DNA of 64,000 nt from VXNE01 sp965261535 (GCA_965261535.1 OZ253469.1:3100001-3164000), one strand, 5' to 3'; shown: positions 55,850 to 64,000, numbered from the stretch's first letter. The notes: a model not told the origin generated them from the letters alone. Translations and numbers: made by a program.

Positions 55850-58748
55850 ACGTCGCCGCTCGCGGCCCCGCGGGAGCTTTGGGGCGCGGCCCGGCCGGGT
55901 CGCCTAAGCGCGCCGCCCGCCCGTTTGAATACGGGCGGCGCGCATCAATGGCGTCGCTCCGTATCGGGGAACCGCCCCGATCAAGGGCGAGGGGGCCGCA
56001 AGGCCCATTTGTTCAAGTGTTAAACTGTCCACCGAAGCGGGTCAGCTCCACCGCCGGATCGACCGAGACGTCGCCCGACTTCACGGCGCGGAACAGGGTG
56101 TTGTAGAACGGCTCCTGCTCTCCGAACCGGCCGTTGGGGTGGTAGTCGATAGACAGGCGGTCCTCGCTCAGGTGCTTGAAGGCCTGCCCCTTGTCGATGC
56201 CGTAGACCCGGCCGCCGCGGGCGCGCAGGAACTGCTTGGCGTGGCCGTCGTGGTTGGCGATTAGCCAGTCGATGACGTGCTCGCGCTGGATCTGCTCGAT
56301 GTCGAGCGTCCTCAGCTCGACCGGACTCACACCGTCGAAGTCGATCTTGCGCTCGAGATCGGTCCGCCATTTCTGGATGGAGCCGGTCTTGCCGTTCAGC
56401 CGGAGCGTGCGCACCTCGATGGCGTCCGGGTCGATGAGCCGGGCGATCTTGTAGGCTGCCTCCTCGCCGTGCGCGATGAAGTCGTCGGCGGTGCGTTCGG
56501 CCGGCTTGAAGAGCCAGCGCTCACCCGCCTCATCGGTCCAGGCTCCTTGCTGTGCGCGCCGCCGACCTGGGCCTTGCCCGAGTACGTGAAGCCGTCCGGC
56601 TTGCCCTTGTCCGCCCAGGCCGCGTCCGCCACCTCGAACTCGCTGCCCTTTTTGGTGAAGGCGGGCGAAGGGGAGGGTTCGGGTGCGGACGTGGGCTGGT
56701 GCGTGGCCGGCGCCTTGACCGGAGCCGCTTTCTTCTTGCCGCCGTGCTTGGCCAGCCACTTGCCATGCTTCTGCTCGATGCCGTCGAGCGCCGCCTGCAC
56801 CTTGGCCGGGTCGGTCTCGGTGAAGAGCGTGACCAGCTCGTCCTTGTTGGACCATTGCCAGTGCTTGACCTGGGTCTCCTTGGCCAGGGCCTTGAGCTGG
56901 GTCGCCTTGAGCGCCGCGACCTGGTCGTGGAAGAGCTGCTTCTTGAGGAGGATTTCCTTGGCGTGGGCCTCGAGCAGCTCCTGGGGCAAACCGGCCCCGC
57001 CGGTGAGCGCTGATTCAGCGTCCTTCACCGCCGAGAGGAAGTCCGCATAGCCGGCCGGTGACTCGGGCACGACCACCTTGGCGGTCGCCTGCTCCAGGGC
57101 GTCCTTCGCCTTGTTGAGCGCCTCCTTCTTGGCGGCCTCGACCGCCTCCTGCTTGGCCTGTTCGGCCAGCTCCTCGCCAGCGGCTTTCTCCAGGGCCTGG
57201 ATCAGTTGCTGCTTGTTCTTGAGCGGGCCGATGTGGTGTTTCTTCTTGGCCTCGATGAGCAGCTTGCCCTTGAGGCCGGAGTGGTCGACGCCCGGCTCCA
57301 GCTCGTCGAGCAGCGCGATCACGTCCTGCTTGGTGAGGTTGAGCGAGATGCCCTTGGTCTTGGCCATCTCCTTGAGCTCGACCACGGTGAGCTGGTCCAG
57401 CCCGCCCGGCGCTGGGACCTTCTTCAGCTGCTCGGCCAGCTGCTGCGCGTGCTTGAGCGCGGCCTGCTTCTCGGCCAGGAGTCCGACGAGTTCCTGCTTC
57501 GTGCGCAGCAGGCCGATCTTGTGTTCCTTGAGCTTGGCCTTGAGGGCCGCGCCGGCGAGGTCGGCGTGGCTGATCCCGGGCTCCACATGATCGAGCAGCT
57601 GGATGAAGTCGGCCTTGGTGCGGGCGATGGAGACGCCGTTCTGCTTGGACAGCGTCTGCAGCTGCTTGACCGTGAGACCGCCCAAGTCCCCGATCTCGCC
57701 GCTCTCGAAAGCGGCCTTGAGCTTGGCGGTCTCCTCCAACTTGGCCTTTGCCTGCTCCTCGATGGCCTGCGGCGGCAAGATGCAAGCGGCGCCGGACTGG
57801 GCCGGGGCCGAGATCGCTCTCAGAGGAATGACCGATGCCTTGGCGCCCAGCTCTACGCCGCAGATCTGGAGCGGCCAGGCCACCACGCTGGTGCAGCGGC
57901 AGTTGGGATGGGCGGGCTGTTGCGGGAACCGGCCCGTGTCGAAGCGTTTGCCGTCGAGCGGACCGCAGACCGGACAGACCCGCTCGTCCTCCATGGTCAT
58001 CCATTCGAGCTTCTGAATGCCCACCTCCCGGTGGAACTTCATCCGCCCCTGGTTGTGCGCACGCAGCACCTCGGTGCGGGCGATTACCTCCATGCGGTAC
58101 TGGGCCTTGCGGAACACTTTGGTGCCGGCGTGCCGAACGATTCCGGGTCCTTCACCACGTGACCGAGGTCGCGGACGATGTCCTCGACGCCCTTGCCGGT
58201 GGCGATGCCGCTCATCACGGTGCGCCGGATGCCATCGCTCAGCTCGCGGTGGACGTCGCCGGCGAGCACCAGGTTGTACTGGCTCATGAAGTCGAGCGCG
58301 TCGGTGTCGATCAGGGTGAAGGCGCGGGTGGCGAGCTTGTCGATCCCCTCGGGCGTGAGGTCGCGGTAGAAGGGCAGCTCGGTGGCGGCGAAGTCTTCGA
58401 TGCCGCCGGCGATCCCTTGGCGGAAGGAGGTCCGCGTCGCTTGGCGGAATCGCAGGGTCTGATCCCGGCGCAGCCGGGTCATCGCCTCGCGGACGTTGGC
58501 CTGGAGTTTCTTGAGGCCTTCGAGCGCCGCCAGCTGGTTATCGGGCAGCGAGCCGAGGCTCTTGTAACGCAGGATGGCGCCGCGGACCTGGTCCTCCGCT
58601 TGCGCGAGCATGCCGGTCAACTCGGCAACGGTCTGTTCCGCGTAGCGGTTGCGGTGGCGGACGCTTCGTGCCGTGGCCTGCCGGATGGCCTCGGCCTGGG
58701 TAAGGGGAGTGGCGGCGGCGAGTGCACTGAGCATGGCCCGCGCCCCCG

Positions 58749-60374
58749 TCAAGCGATGATCCGCTGGCGTGCTTCTTCCGGTTCGACGGGGAGGCCTCGG
58801 GCCGGCGTCTTGGGATCGAGGAAACGGCAGGCCGGCGTGTCGAACGTGACCTCGCTTTTGTGCACCCGGCAGTGGTTGCGCGCCTCGTCGAAATGCACGC
58901 AGTCGTCGCAGACCGCATCTCCGACGTCGCCGCGAGCGCTGGGTCCACCCCAGGCGGCCTCGGTGCCGTCCGCCGGCGAGGGCTTCTCGGGGTCGAGGCC
59001 CAGCATCTCCTGCGCCTTCTCCAGGCTCATGATCCCGGCGAGCACCATGTCGACGATGGGCTTGACCTGCTTGGCGTCGAACAGGTCCACTGACTGCTCC
59101 TCGCCCTCCCGGTTGGCGGCCTCGAGGTCGGGGTCGAGATCCATCTTGAGCTGGAGACTCGCGCGGCTGATGAGCTTGCGGTCGTAGAGCTCGATGAGCA
59201 GGCGTTTGAAATCGACCGCGTCCGAGGGGTCGAGGTCGTTGAACAGGAATTGGAGCGTCTTGCCCTTCCACCCGCTCAGTTCGAGCCAGTCGGTGAACAC
59301 CCAGTCGAGGATGGTCTTGGCGGCCTGGGTGATCTCGCGGATCATCACCAGCATCTTGCGCAGGCTCACCGACGCGGTGGCGAAGTTCGGACCATCGCCG
59401 GTGACCAGCGAGCGCGAGAGTCCCAGCGCCACCACGATGTCTTCCTTCACCTCCTTGACCTTGTCCTCGACGTTCAGCACCTGGCCGTCGGTGCCGTGGG
59501 TCTCGACGGTGACGTAGAAGGGCACGACCAGGCCGCTCTTGAGGTCCATCTTGTTGACCCGCTCGCGGACCTGCTCGAGCATCGTCTGGTCGGGCATGAC
59601 CATCTTCTGGCCGAAGGCGCCGCCCACCTTGAGCAGGCGAAACGGCGTGGCCCAGCGCTTGGCGATGGCCTGCTCGGCGCGGCGGTAGTCGCGCAGCAGC
59701 TCGATGGACTGAAAGGCGGGCAGCACCAGCGAGTTACCCCGCGGCGAGAAGGACGGTGCGTCCCACTTGAGGTGCAGCACCTGGTCGACCGGGAGATTGA
59801 GGCCTTCGCCCGCGCCGGGGTGCTCGTCCGGGAACTGGGTGGCCTCAACCAGCTCGCCCTGGGCGTACTTGACCCTGACCGAGACGGGGTTGACGCAGAC
59901 CAGCTCCTCCAGTGCCTTGCCGTCGGCGGTGTAGCGCTTGAAGCCGACGGCGTCGCCCTTGACCAGCAGCTGCAGCACCATGTCCTTGACGAAGGCGAAG
60001 ACACCAAGCCCGGCGGCCAGCTCCAGCGCGCCCGACTTCACCTGCTCGTCGTCGCTGGCCAGCTTGATCTCGTCGCCCACGGCGAAGGTGCGCCAGGAGT
60101 TGACACAGTTCTTCACCAGCGGCTCTTCGAGGTAGTACTCCCAGGCCTTGCGGGCCCGGTCCTCCCACGACGCTGGGATCGCCTCGGTGGCGTTGATGCG
60201 GTTGAACGCGGAAGGATCGAGGGCCGCGGCCGAGGCCAGGGGGACGAGGACGTCGGCGTCGGCCGCGAGCGACGGCGCTTCACCGCCGGCTGTGGCCGAG
60301 GCGTCGGATTGGGGGTCGGTCCGCGTTTCCAACAGGGTCCTCTCGGTCGTGTGTTGTCCTTGTGGGCGCGACAT
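58749..60374 (-). CDS. Phage portal protein
   Basis: A 541-residue portal-type protein, the dodecameric ring at one capsid vertex through which DNA is packaged. Recognisable parts are NCVNSWRTFAVGDEIKLA, KDMVLQLLVKGDAVGFKRYT, VDQVLHLKWDAPSFSPRGNS, LVTGDGPNFATASVSLRKML and FKRLLIELYDRKLISRASLQ. The C-terminus has a cysteine-rich tail (CDDCVHFDEARNHC, then DTPACRFLDP) that may bind a metal. ATG 60374 follows AGGACAAC. It lies between terminase and the MuF gene, the usual order in tailed-phage packaging blocks. It seems complete and unbroken, unlike its neighbours. Confidence 0.85.
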   Translation of the reverse strand: MSRPQGQHTTERTLLETRTDPQSDASATAGGEAPSLAADADVLVPLASAAALDPSAFNRINATEAIPASWEDRARKAWEYYLEEPLVKNCVNSWRTFAVGDEIKLASDDEQVKSGALELAAGLGVFAFVKDMVLQLLVKGDAVGFKRYTADGKALEELVCVNPVSVRVKYAQGELVEATQFPDEHPGAGEGLNLPVDQVLHLKWDAPSFSPRGNSLVLPAFQSIELLRDYRRAEQAIAKRWATPFRLLKVGGAFGQKMVMPDQTMLEQVRERVNKMDLKSGLVVPFYVTVETHGTDGQVLNVEDKVKEVKEDIVVALGLSRSLVTGDGPNFATASVSLRKMLVMIREITQAAKTILDWVFTDWLELSGWKGKTLQFLFNDLDPSDAVDFKRLLIELYDRKLISRASLQLKMDLDPDLEAANREGEEQSVDLFDAKQVKPIVDMVLAGIMSLEKAQEMLGLDPEKPSPADGTEAAWGGPSARGDVGDAVCDDCVHFDEARNHCRVHKSEVTFDTPACRFLDPKTPARGLPVEPEEARQRIIA

Positions 60375-60487
60375 TCGCGCCGTGTGGCGAGAAGGGGCGC
60401 GCTTCGGGGGTTACCTACCGGAGGCGGGGAAAGAGCGTCGGTGGCGCGCGGGGCCGCGAACGTGGCGAACCGGAACGAGCGGCTCGG

Positions 60488-61063
60488 TCAGACAAACACG
60501 GGATCGGTCATCACCGGCACCAGGGAGACCGTCTCCTCGCCGACCTGATCGAGGTTGGCCTGCTCACGGGCCAGCATCGCGCAGCGCACCGCGTCGATGA
60601 TGTGGTCGTTGCCCTTGGCGTAGATCACGCGGCCGTCGTGGAGCGTGTAGGTGTGCGTGGTGAACTGATCCTCGATCTCCAGGTCCTCGACGGGGAACAC
60701 CACCTGACGGCGCTGTAGCGCGCCGTTGATGAGGCTCGTCATGAATTCCTTGGTGCGCTTCCTGACCTCCTTGCCGTCCCGCACGGCGAGCCTCGTCATG
60801 CCGCCGAAGTCGTAGCCGCGCAGCCGCCCTTCCAACTGGAGGTCTCGGTATTTGTCCAGGGTCAAGAGCTCCTGGACCACGGCCAGGCCGTTGCCGCCGT
60901 TGTCCACGCCGATGCCGGTGGCCGCGTAGTAGCGGTCGAGCAGCCCGATGGTCTGAGCGATGTGGGGATAGGCGACGTGCTCCATGCGCACGCGCAGGAT
61001 CAACTTGAGCACGCGGCGCTCGGGCAGCTCGACCTCCTGGAACACGACGATCTCGGTCGGGTC
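60488..61063 (-). pseudogene. Phage terminase large subunit, C-terminal nuclease part
   Basis: About 190 codons of the RNase-H-like nuclease domain of a terminase large subunit: DPTEIVVFQEVELPERRVLK, LDRYYAATGIGVDNGGNGLA, EGRLRGYDFGGMTRLAVRDG, GALQRRQVVFPVEDLEIEDQ and GNDHIIDAVRCAMLAREQA. Acidic catalytic residues (GVDNGG, NDHIIDA) are in place. The N-terminal ATPase half is missing. The frame is continuous across 61063 into the start of hisA, giving a 244-codon hybrid frame to 61222 that could be translated from the hisA start. It lies 113 bp upstream of the portal gene. Confidence 0.8.
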
Positions 61064-61222
61064 GTCGAGATCGACGAGATGCGCCCATTCGGCGCCCGCG
61101 GCCGCGTAGTCGCGCAACCTCTCCTCAGGCGGCGCGTCATAAACTGTGGCGTCGTCGAATCTTCCCTGCGAAAGACGAACGCAGCGTCCGTTCATCAGAT
61201 CGATTGCCGGGTAAATCAGCAT
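61064..61222 (-). pseudogene. hisA: hisA, 5' fragment fused in frame to the terminase
   Basis: The first about 53 residues of phosphoribosylformimino-5-aminoimidazole carboxamide ribotide isomerase: LIYPAIDLMNGRCVRLSQG, RFDDATVYDA, and AAGAEWAHLVDLD with the first catalytic aspartate in AIDL. The barrel then stops at DLD and phage sequence follows in frame. A full HisA has about 240 residues. Its ATG overlaps the hisH stop as in normal his operons, showing that this is a real piece of a his operon and not chance similarity. Confidence 0.8.
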
Positions 61223-61266
61223 GGCGCATCCAGAAAGTTTTTCAGAATTTGCGCGCCGACCGCGCC
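61216..61266 (-). pseudogene. hisH: hisH, last codons
   Basis: Immediately upstream of hisA, in the overlapping frame, the minus strand reads GAVGAQILKNFLDAPC then TGA (61216 to 61218). This is the usual end of the HisH glutamine amidotransferase (a pattern like ...LKNFL after the HPEKS motif). The motif itself is not present because the sequence switches to secD at about 61,263 to 61,272. The short match is supported by the correct hisH-hisA overlap. Confidence 0.55.
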
Positions 61267-61755
61267 GGGACGATGGCGCTTATCATCGGCTTTATCGCCG
61301 TGATCATTTACATGGTGGTTTCTTACGGCCGGTTCGGCATTTACGCCGACCTCGCGCTGCTCGCCAATGTCGTACTTATTGCGGGCGTTTTGTCGTTGTT
61401 GGGCTCGACGCTCACCCTGCCGGGCATTGCGGGAATCGTTTTGACAGTGGGCATGGCGGTTGACGCAAACGTTCTGATTTTCGAGCGCATTCGCGAAGAA
61501 TTATTAGGCGGCAAATCGCCAATCAACGCCGCCGAGGTCGGCTTCCAAAAAGCCCGGTCGGCGATCGTCGACGCTAATGTCACGACCTTTCTGGCCGCGC
61601 TGATCATGTTCCAGCTCGGCGCCGGCCCGGTGCGGGGATTCGCCATCACCCTGGCGGTCGGCGTCGTGACCTCGGTCTTCACCGCTTACGTGCTGACGCG
61701 GCTATTCGCAGGCGGCTACCTTCTCGCGAAACGTCCCAAAGAATTAACGCTGTAA
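61264..61755 (+). pseudogene. secD: secD, 3' fragment
   Basis: About 160 codons of the C-terminal membrane part of the protein-export subunit SecD: MALIIGFIAVIIYMVVSYGR, LLGSTLTLPGIAGIVLTVGM, AVDANVLIFERIREELLGGK and FITLFLAALIMFQLGAGPV-like helices (here VTTFLAALIMFQLGAGPVRG). The periplasmic N-terminal two thirds are missing, replaced by the hisH end. The frame ends normally and secF follows 13 bp later, as in intact secDF operons. Base composition is lower in GC than in the phage and gcv regions. Any product would lack the P1 head and be inactive. Confidence 0.85.
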
Positions 61756-61768
61756 GGCTGACGCCGTC

Positions 61769-62743
61769 ATGCATCTCAAACTCATCCCCGTCAAAACGAA
61801 CATCGCATTCATCAAATTGCGATTTGTAGCGTCGATGTTTTCAGTAGCGCTTATTGTCGGATCGATTGCGGCGCTGTTCACAATCGGTCTTAATTTCGGC
61901 GTTGATTTTCGCGGCGGCGTGACAGTGGAAGTCGCTGATGAAGAACCAATCAATATCAGCGCTGTTCGCTCAGCAGTTTCCGGCCTCGGGCTTGGCGATG
62001 TGAAAGTGCAGTCCATCCGGGATTTCGCAGGCGCCGACGAAGCTGTAGTCGTCTTCATCGAGCAGCAGGAAGTCGAACAAACCGATAGCGACGACGAAGA
62101 TGCTAACGAACTTGCACAGCAAGAAGCCGCTGTCGCCGTGCAGGAAGCGCTGAAAACGCTTCTTGGGGAAGATGTTGAATTTCGAAAAATCGAAGTCGTC
62201 GGGCCGACGGTATCCGGCGAGTTGATTCAGAAAGGCGCCATCGCCGTCGCGCTCGCAATCGGTATGATGTTAATTTACATCTGGTTCCGCTTCGAATGGC
62301 AGTTTTCTCTCGGCGCCATCGTCGCGCTGGTTCACGACGTCGCCATCACGCTTGGCATGTTTTCGGTGACCGGTCTTGAATTCAACCTGGCGATTATCGC
62401 CGCGATTTTGACCATTGTCGGTTATTCGATGAACGATACTGTCGTCGTCTATGACCGTGTTCGGGAGAATCTGCGCAAATTCAAACAAAAACCGCTGACA
62501 GATCTTCTTGATTTGTCCATCAACGACACTTTGAGCCGAACGGTTATGACATCCGTTACAACATTATTGGCGCTCGGCGCCTTGGCGTCGCTTGGCGGGG
62601 AAGTCTTAAGAGGATTTACGCTCGCCATGATCTGGGGGATTGTGATCGGGACCTATTCCTCGATCTTTGTCGCCTCGCCGTTCTTGCTTGCGACAGGCGT
62701 GAAGCGCGACTGGTCGAAACAGCCGGCGGCAGTTGGCGCTTAG
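61769..62743 (+). CDS. secF: Protein translocase subunit SecF
   Basis: A 324-residue inner-membrane protein that with SecD uses the proton gradient to help complete protein export. The N-terminal helix leads to the hallmark GLNFGVDFRGGVTVEV. An acidic periplasmic loop contains EQQEVEQTDSDDEDANE, unusually long and acidic. Then come VSGELIQKGAIAVALAIGMM, YSMNDTVVVYDRVRENLRKF and LSRTVMTSVTTLLALGALAS. It appears complete. Because its partner secD is truncated here, this copy can only work if secD exists elsewhere, or the locus is a displaced fragment. Composition matches the secD piece. Confidence 0.92.
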   Translation: MHLKLIPVKTNIAFIKLRFVASMFSVALIVGSIAALFTIGLNFGVDFRGGVTVEVADEEPINISAVRSAVSGLGLGDVKVQSIRDFAGADEAVVVFIEQQEVEQTDSDDEDANELAQQEAAVAVQEALKTLLGEDVEFRKIEVVGPTVSGELIQKGAIAVALAIGMMLIYIWFRFEWQFSLGAIVALVHDVAITLGMFSVTGLEFNLAIIAAILTIVGYSMNDTVVVYDRVRENLRKFKQKPLTDLLDLSINDTLSRTVMTSVTTLLALGALASLGGEVLRGFTLAMIWGIVIGTYSSIFVASPFLLATGVKRDWSKQPAAVGA

Positions 62744-62888
62744 AAAAACCGCTTTGCTACTGTTAGGCCGGATGGCCCGGGCTAATCATTTTTCGTAACT
62801 ACTCACCCCCTACCGGGCATCATTGTCGAGAAAGCATAGCCTGAACGGGGTTCTGCGGTATGGGTCGCAAGCGTCCGTCGGATTTCTC

Positions 62889-62917
62889 TTGACATCATAG
62901 GGCGTGGTGCCTATGGT
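62889..62917 (+). promoter_or_regulatory. Sigma-70-like promoter overlapped by an inverted repeat
   Basis: TTGACA (62889 to 62894) and TATGGT (62912 to 62917) are separated by 17 bases, an almost ideal spacing. Within the spacer and -10, CATAGG (62896 to 62901) and CCTATG (62910 to 62915) form a perfect six-base inverted repeat, as expected for a repressor site that blocks the promoter. It lies 27 bp before the adenine methylase start. The rest of the gap after secF (62744 to 62888) shows no gene. Confidence 0.55.
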
Positions 62918-62943
62918 GTGGACCTCATACGGATTACGGGTCT

Positions 62944-63615
62944 TTGCGAGTGGGCTATTTCGGATCGAAGGCGACCTCGGGGCTGTGCCAGCCCATCATC
63001 GCCCTGATGCCGCCGCACGACACCTACATCGAGACCCACCTCGGCGGCGGCGCGATCATGAAGCGCAAGCCGGCGGCGCTGCACAACATCGGCATCGACC
63101 TCGATGGGCGGGCTCTGGCGAAGTTCGACTGCGACTACCCCGTGCAACGCATTCACGGCTGCGCGCACCGGTTTCTGGCCGAGTACGACTATCGGGGCTC
63201 GGAGCTGGTCTACAGCGACCCGCCCTACCTGATGCGCACCCGCACCTCGGGACGCCGCTATCGCTTCGACTACGGGGAGGCCGATCACGTCGAGCTGCTG
63301 GAACTGCTCAAGACCCTGCCCTGCCAGGTCATGCTGTCCGGCTATCCCTCGGCGCTGTACGACGGGTTGCTCGGCGGCTGGCGCAGGCTGGAGGTGCAGG
63401 TCATGAACCGGGGCGGGGTGCGCACCGAGAAGCTGTGGTTCAACTTCGTCCCGGACCGGGTGCATTGGGCCAGCCGCGCGGGCCGCAACTTCACCCACCG
63501 CCAGACCATCAAGCGCAAGGCGGCGAGTTGGGGCGGGCGCTACCAGGCGATGCCGCGGGCGGAGCGCCTCGCGGTGCTGGCGGCGATGATGGCGGTCGAG
63601 GCCGAGGACGGCTGA
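62944..63615 (+). CDS. D12-class DNA adenine methyltransferase, probably phage-borne
   Basis: A protein of about 223 residues that methylates adenine N6 in DNA. It starts with VGYFGSKATSGLCQPIIALM, a variant of the D12 class motif I, and has DTYIETHLGGGAIM and the catalytic DPPY motif in SDPPYLMRTRTSG. A basic C-terminus follows. The start is TTG 62944 or GTG 62950; no good ribosome site is visible. No restriction endonuclease is adjacent, so it is a solitary enzyme of the kind phages carry for protection or regulation. It is followed after nine bases by an IS66-type transposase gene. Confidence 0.8.
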   Translation: MRVGYFGSKATSGLCQPIIALMPPHDTYIETHLGGGAIMKRKPAALHNIGIDLDGRALAKFDCDYPVQRIHGCAHRFLAEYDYRGSELVYSDPPYLMRTRTSGRRYRFDYGEADHVELLELLKTLPCQVMLSGYPSALYDGLLGGWRRLEVQVMNRGGVRTEKLWFNFVPDRVHWASRAGRNFTHRQTIKRKAASWGGRYQAMPRAERLAVLAAMMAVEAEDG

Positions 63616-63624
63616 GCGGCGGCC

Positions 63625-64000
63625 ATGGCCACGGTGAACCGGCAATCGCTGCGCGAGGAGTTCGAGCGCCTGAAGGCGGAGTTCGGGCGACTGTCCGCGG
63701 CGGACAAGATGTCGGCGGAAACGCGCGCGCTGTTCAACGCCCTGCTGATGCTGTTCGAAGTGCTGATGGCGATCTTCATGGAGAAGACCACCCGCAAGGG
63801 CGGCCGCAATTCGAGCATCCCGCCCTCGCAAACGAGCAAGGACGAGACCGCGGCGACCCGGCCCGGTGGCAAGGGCAAGGGCGTGACGCAAAACGATGCC
63901 CGGTCGCGCCATAGCCGAACCGTGACCACCACCGAGGTGGCGGCGGTCGACGCCTGCGCGAACTGCGGCGCCGATCTCGGTAGTACGCCATCGCAGTCCA
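63625..64000 (+). CDS. IS66-family transposase, N-terminal part (runs off the window)
   Basis: The first 125 codons of a TnpC-type transposase: REEFERLKAEFGRLSAADKM with a coiled coil, then NSSIPPSQTSKDE, the hallmark that precedes the zinc-finger domain in IS66 transposases, then the start of the finger, CANCGADLG. The catalytic DDE domain would lie beyond the window. No TnpA or TnpB gene precedes it; the adenine methylase gene lies directly upstream instead, so the element is either a TnpC-only type or has carried or captured the methylase. Confidence 0.8.
   Translation, partial: MATVNRQSLREEFERLKAEFGRLSAADKMSAETRALFNALLMLFEVLMAIFMEKTTRKGGRNSSIPPSQTSKDETAATRPGGKGKGVTQNDARSRHSRTVTTTEVAAVDACANCGADLGSTPSQS

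Larger units (their letters stand above)
54621..56050 (+). mobile_element. Complete IS3-family element with defined ends and target duplication
   Basis: A 1430-bp element inserted in the MuF gene. The left end reads TGGAGTTGACCCGCTT and then TAGTGGACA; the right end, read on the complement, is the same 25 bases with three changes. Both ends are TG...CA. It is flanked by a 3-bp direct repeat CCG (54618 to 54620 and 56051 to 56053), typical for IS3 elements. Removing it restores the phage frame as DPAVTLRAIREVEKI. It carries overlapping orfA and orfB. It is unrelated to the IS3-type element at 44.6 kb. Confidence 0.9.
53079..58734 (-). pseudogene. Giant MuF-type phage head/injection protein, broken by an IS and frameshifts
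   Basis: A prophage gene of roughly 1400 codons after removing the IS. From ATG 58734 it encodes a MuF head-morphogenesis domain with the hallmark CPVCGPLDGKRF and PAHPNCRC (about 57,960). Two tandem about 95-residue modules with SAP/HeH-like helices follow (57,690 to 57,170), then a long charged helical part, then a kinase-like region with DWLIANHDGHAKQFL and YGIDKGQAFKHL (about 56,250), and a second late domain (53,900 to 53,100). Defects are single-base slips near 58,131, 56,545 and 53,157, the IS at 54621 to 56050, and loss of the C-terminus at the ParB joint. Adjacent portal and terminase genes confirm phage origin. Confidence 0.7.

Overview
The window looks like a high-GC proteobacterial chromosome. 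It is most likely an uncultured gammaproteobacterium: rppH, ptsP, thyA, lgt and folA sit together on one strand (29.3 to 22.8 kb), which is a classic gammaproteobacterial neighbourhood. The split glycine decarboxylase (gcvPA/gcvPB), FabV and a kinase-domain ArgA fit that placement but do not prove it. No rRNA, tRNA or CRISPR array was seen.

Left part, about 1 to 35.3 kb: mostly intact housekeeping genes. In order these are the 5' end of ilvE, a PhyH-type dioxygenase, a tight argE-argA-ilvD run, a lone polyamine-type binding protein, an amidohydrolase, PPK2, a DM13 protein, an overlapping AcoX-like/fabV/hemE operon, an orphan molybdenum hydroxylase large subunit, an S9 peptidase, the folA/lgt/thyA/ptsP/rppH group, a DUF255 protein and gcvPA/gcvPB. 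Toxin-antitoxin loci are scattered between them: an orphan VapB-like antitoxin, two antitoxin/RES pairs (the second toxin lacks its normal 3' end), a HipBA pair with a clear palindromic operator, an AbrB antitoxin with a vapC stub, and a HicB-like protein. Pseudogenes also occur here: a two-stop gene at 7.0 kb, an OFA-type transporter remnant at 17.1 kb and an internally deleted integrase at 30.2 kb.

Middle, about 35.3 to 46.5 kb: a region with a pair of 74-bp repeats, an intact tyrosine integrase, then a five-gene operon (collagen-linker imelysin, two di-haem oxidoreductases, a second imelysin, a DUF1513 protein) of the type linked to iron uptake. An IS3-family element and a decayed ATPase gene follow.

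Right part, about 46.6 kb to the end: a mosaic of pieces joined inside genes. FMO, RidA and DUF1028 genes lead into an aldehyde dehydrogenase that stops after about 87 residues. An AT-richer 1059-residue BNR-repeat protein follows, then the first ~158 residues of a ParB-like protein. ParB is fused at about 53,078 to a reversed prophage packaging block: a giant MuF-type head/injection protein split by a complete IS3 element, a portal protein and the C-terminal part of the large terminase. The terminase is joined in frame to the first ~53 residues of HisA, preceded by the last codons of HisH. HisH abuts the 3' third of secD, followed by intact secF, a DNA adenine methylase with a palindrome-overlapped promoter, and the start of an IS66 transposase. 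These junctions are either real illegitimate recombination around phage and IS DNA or an assembly chimera; read-level evidence is needed to decide.
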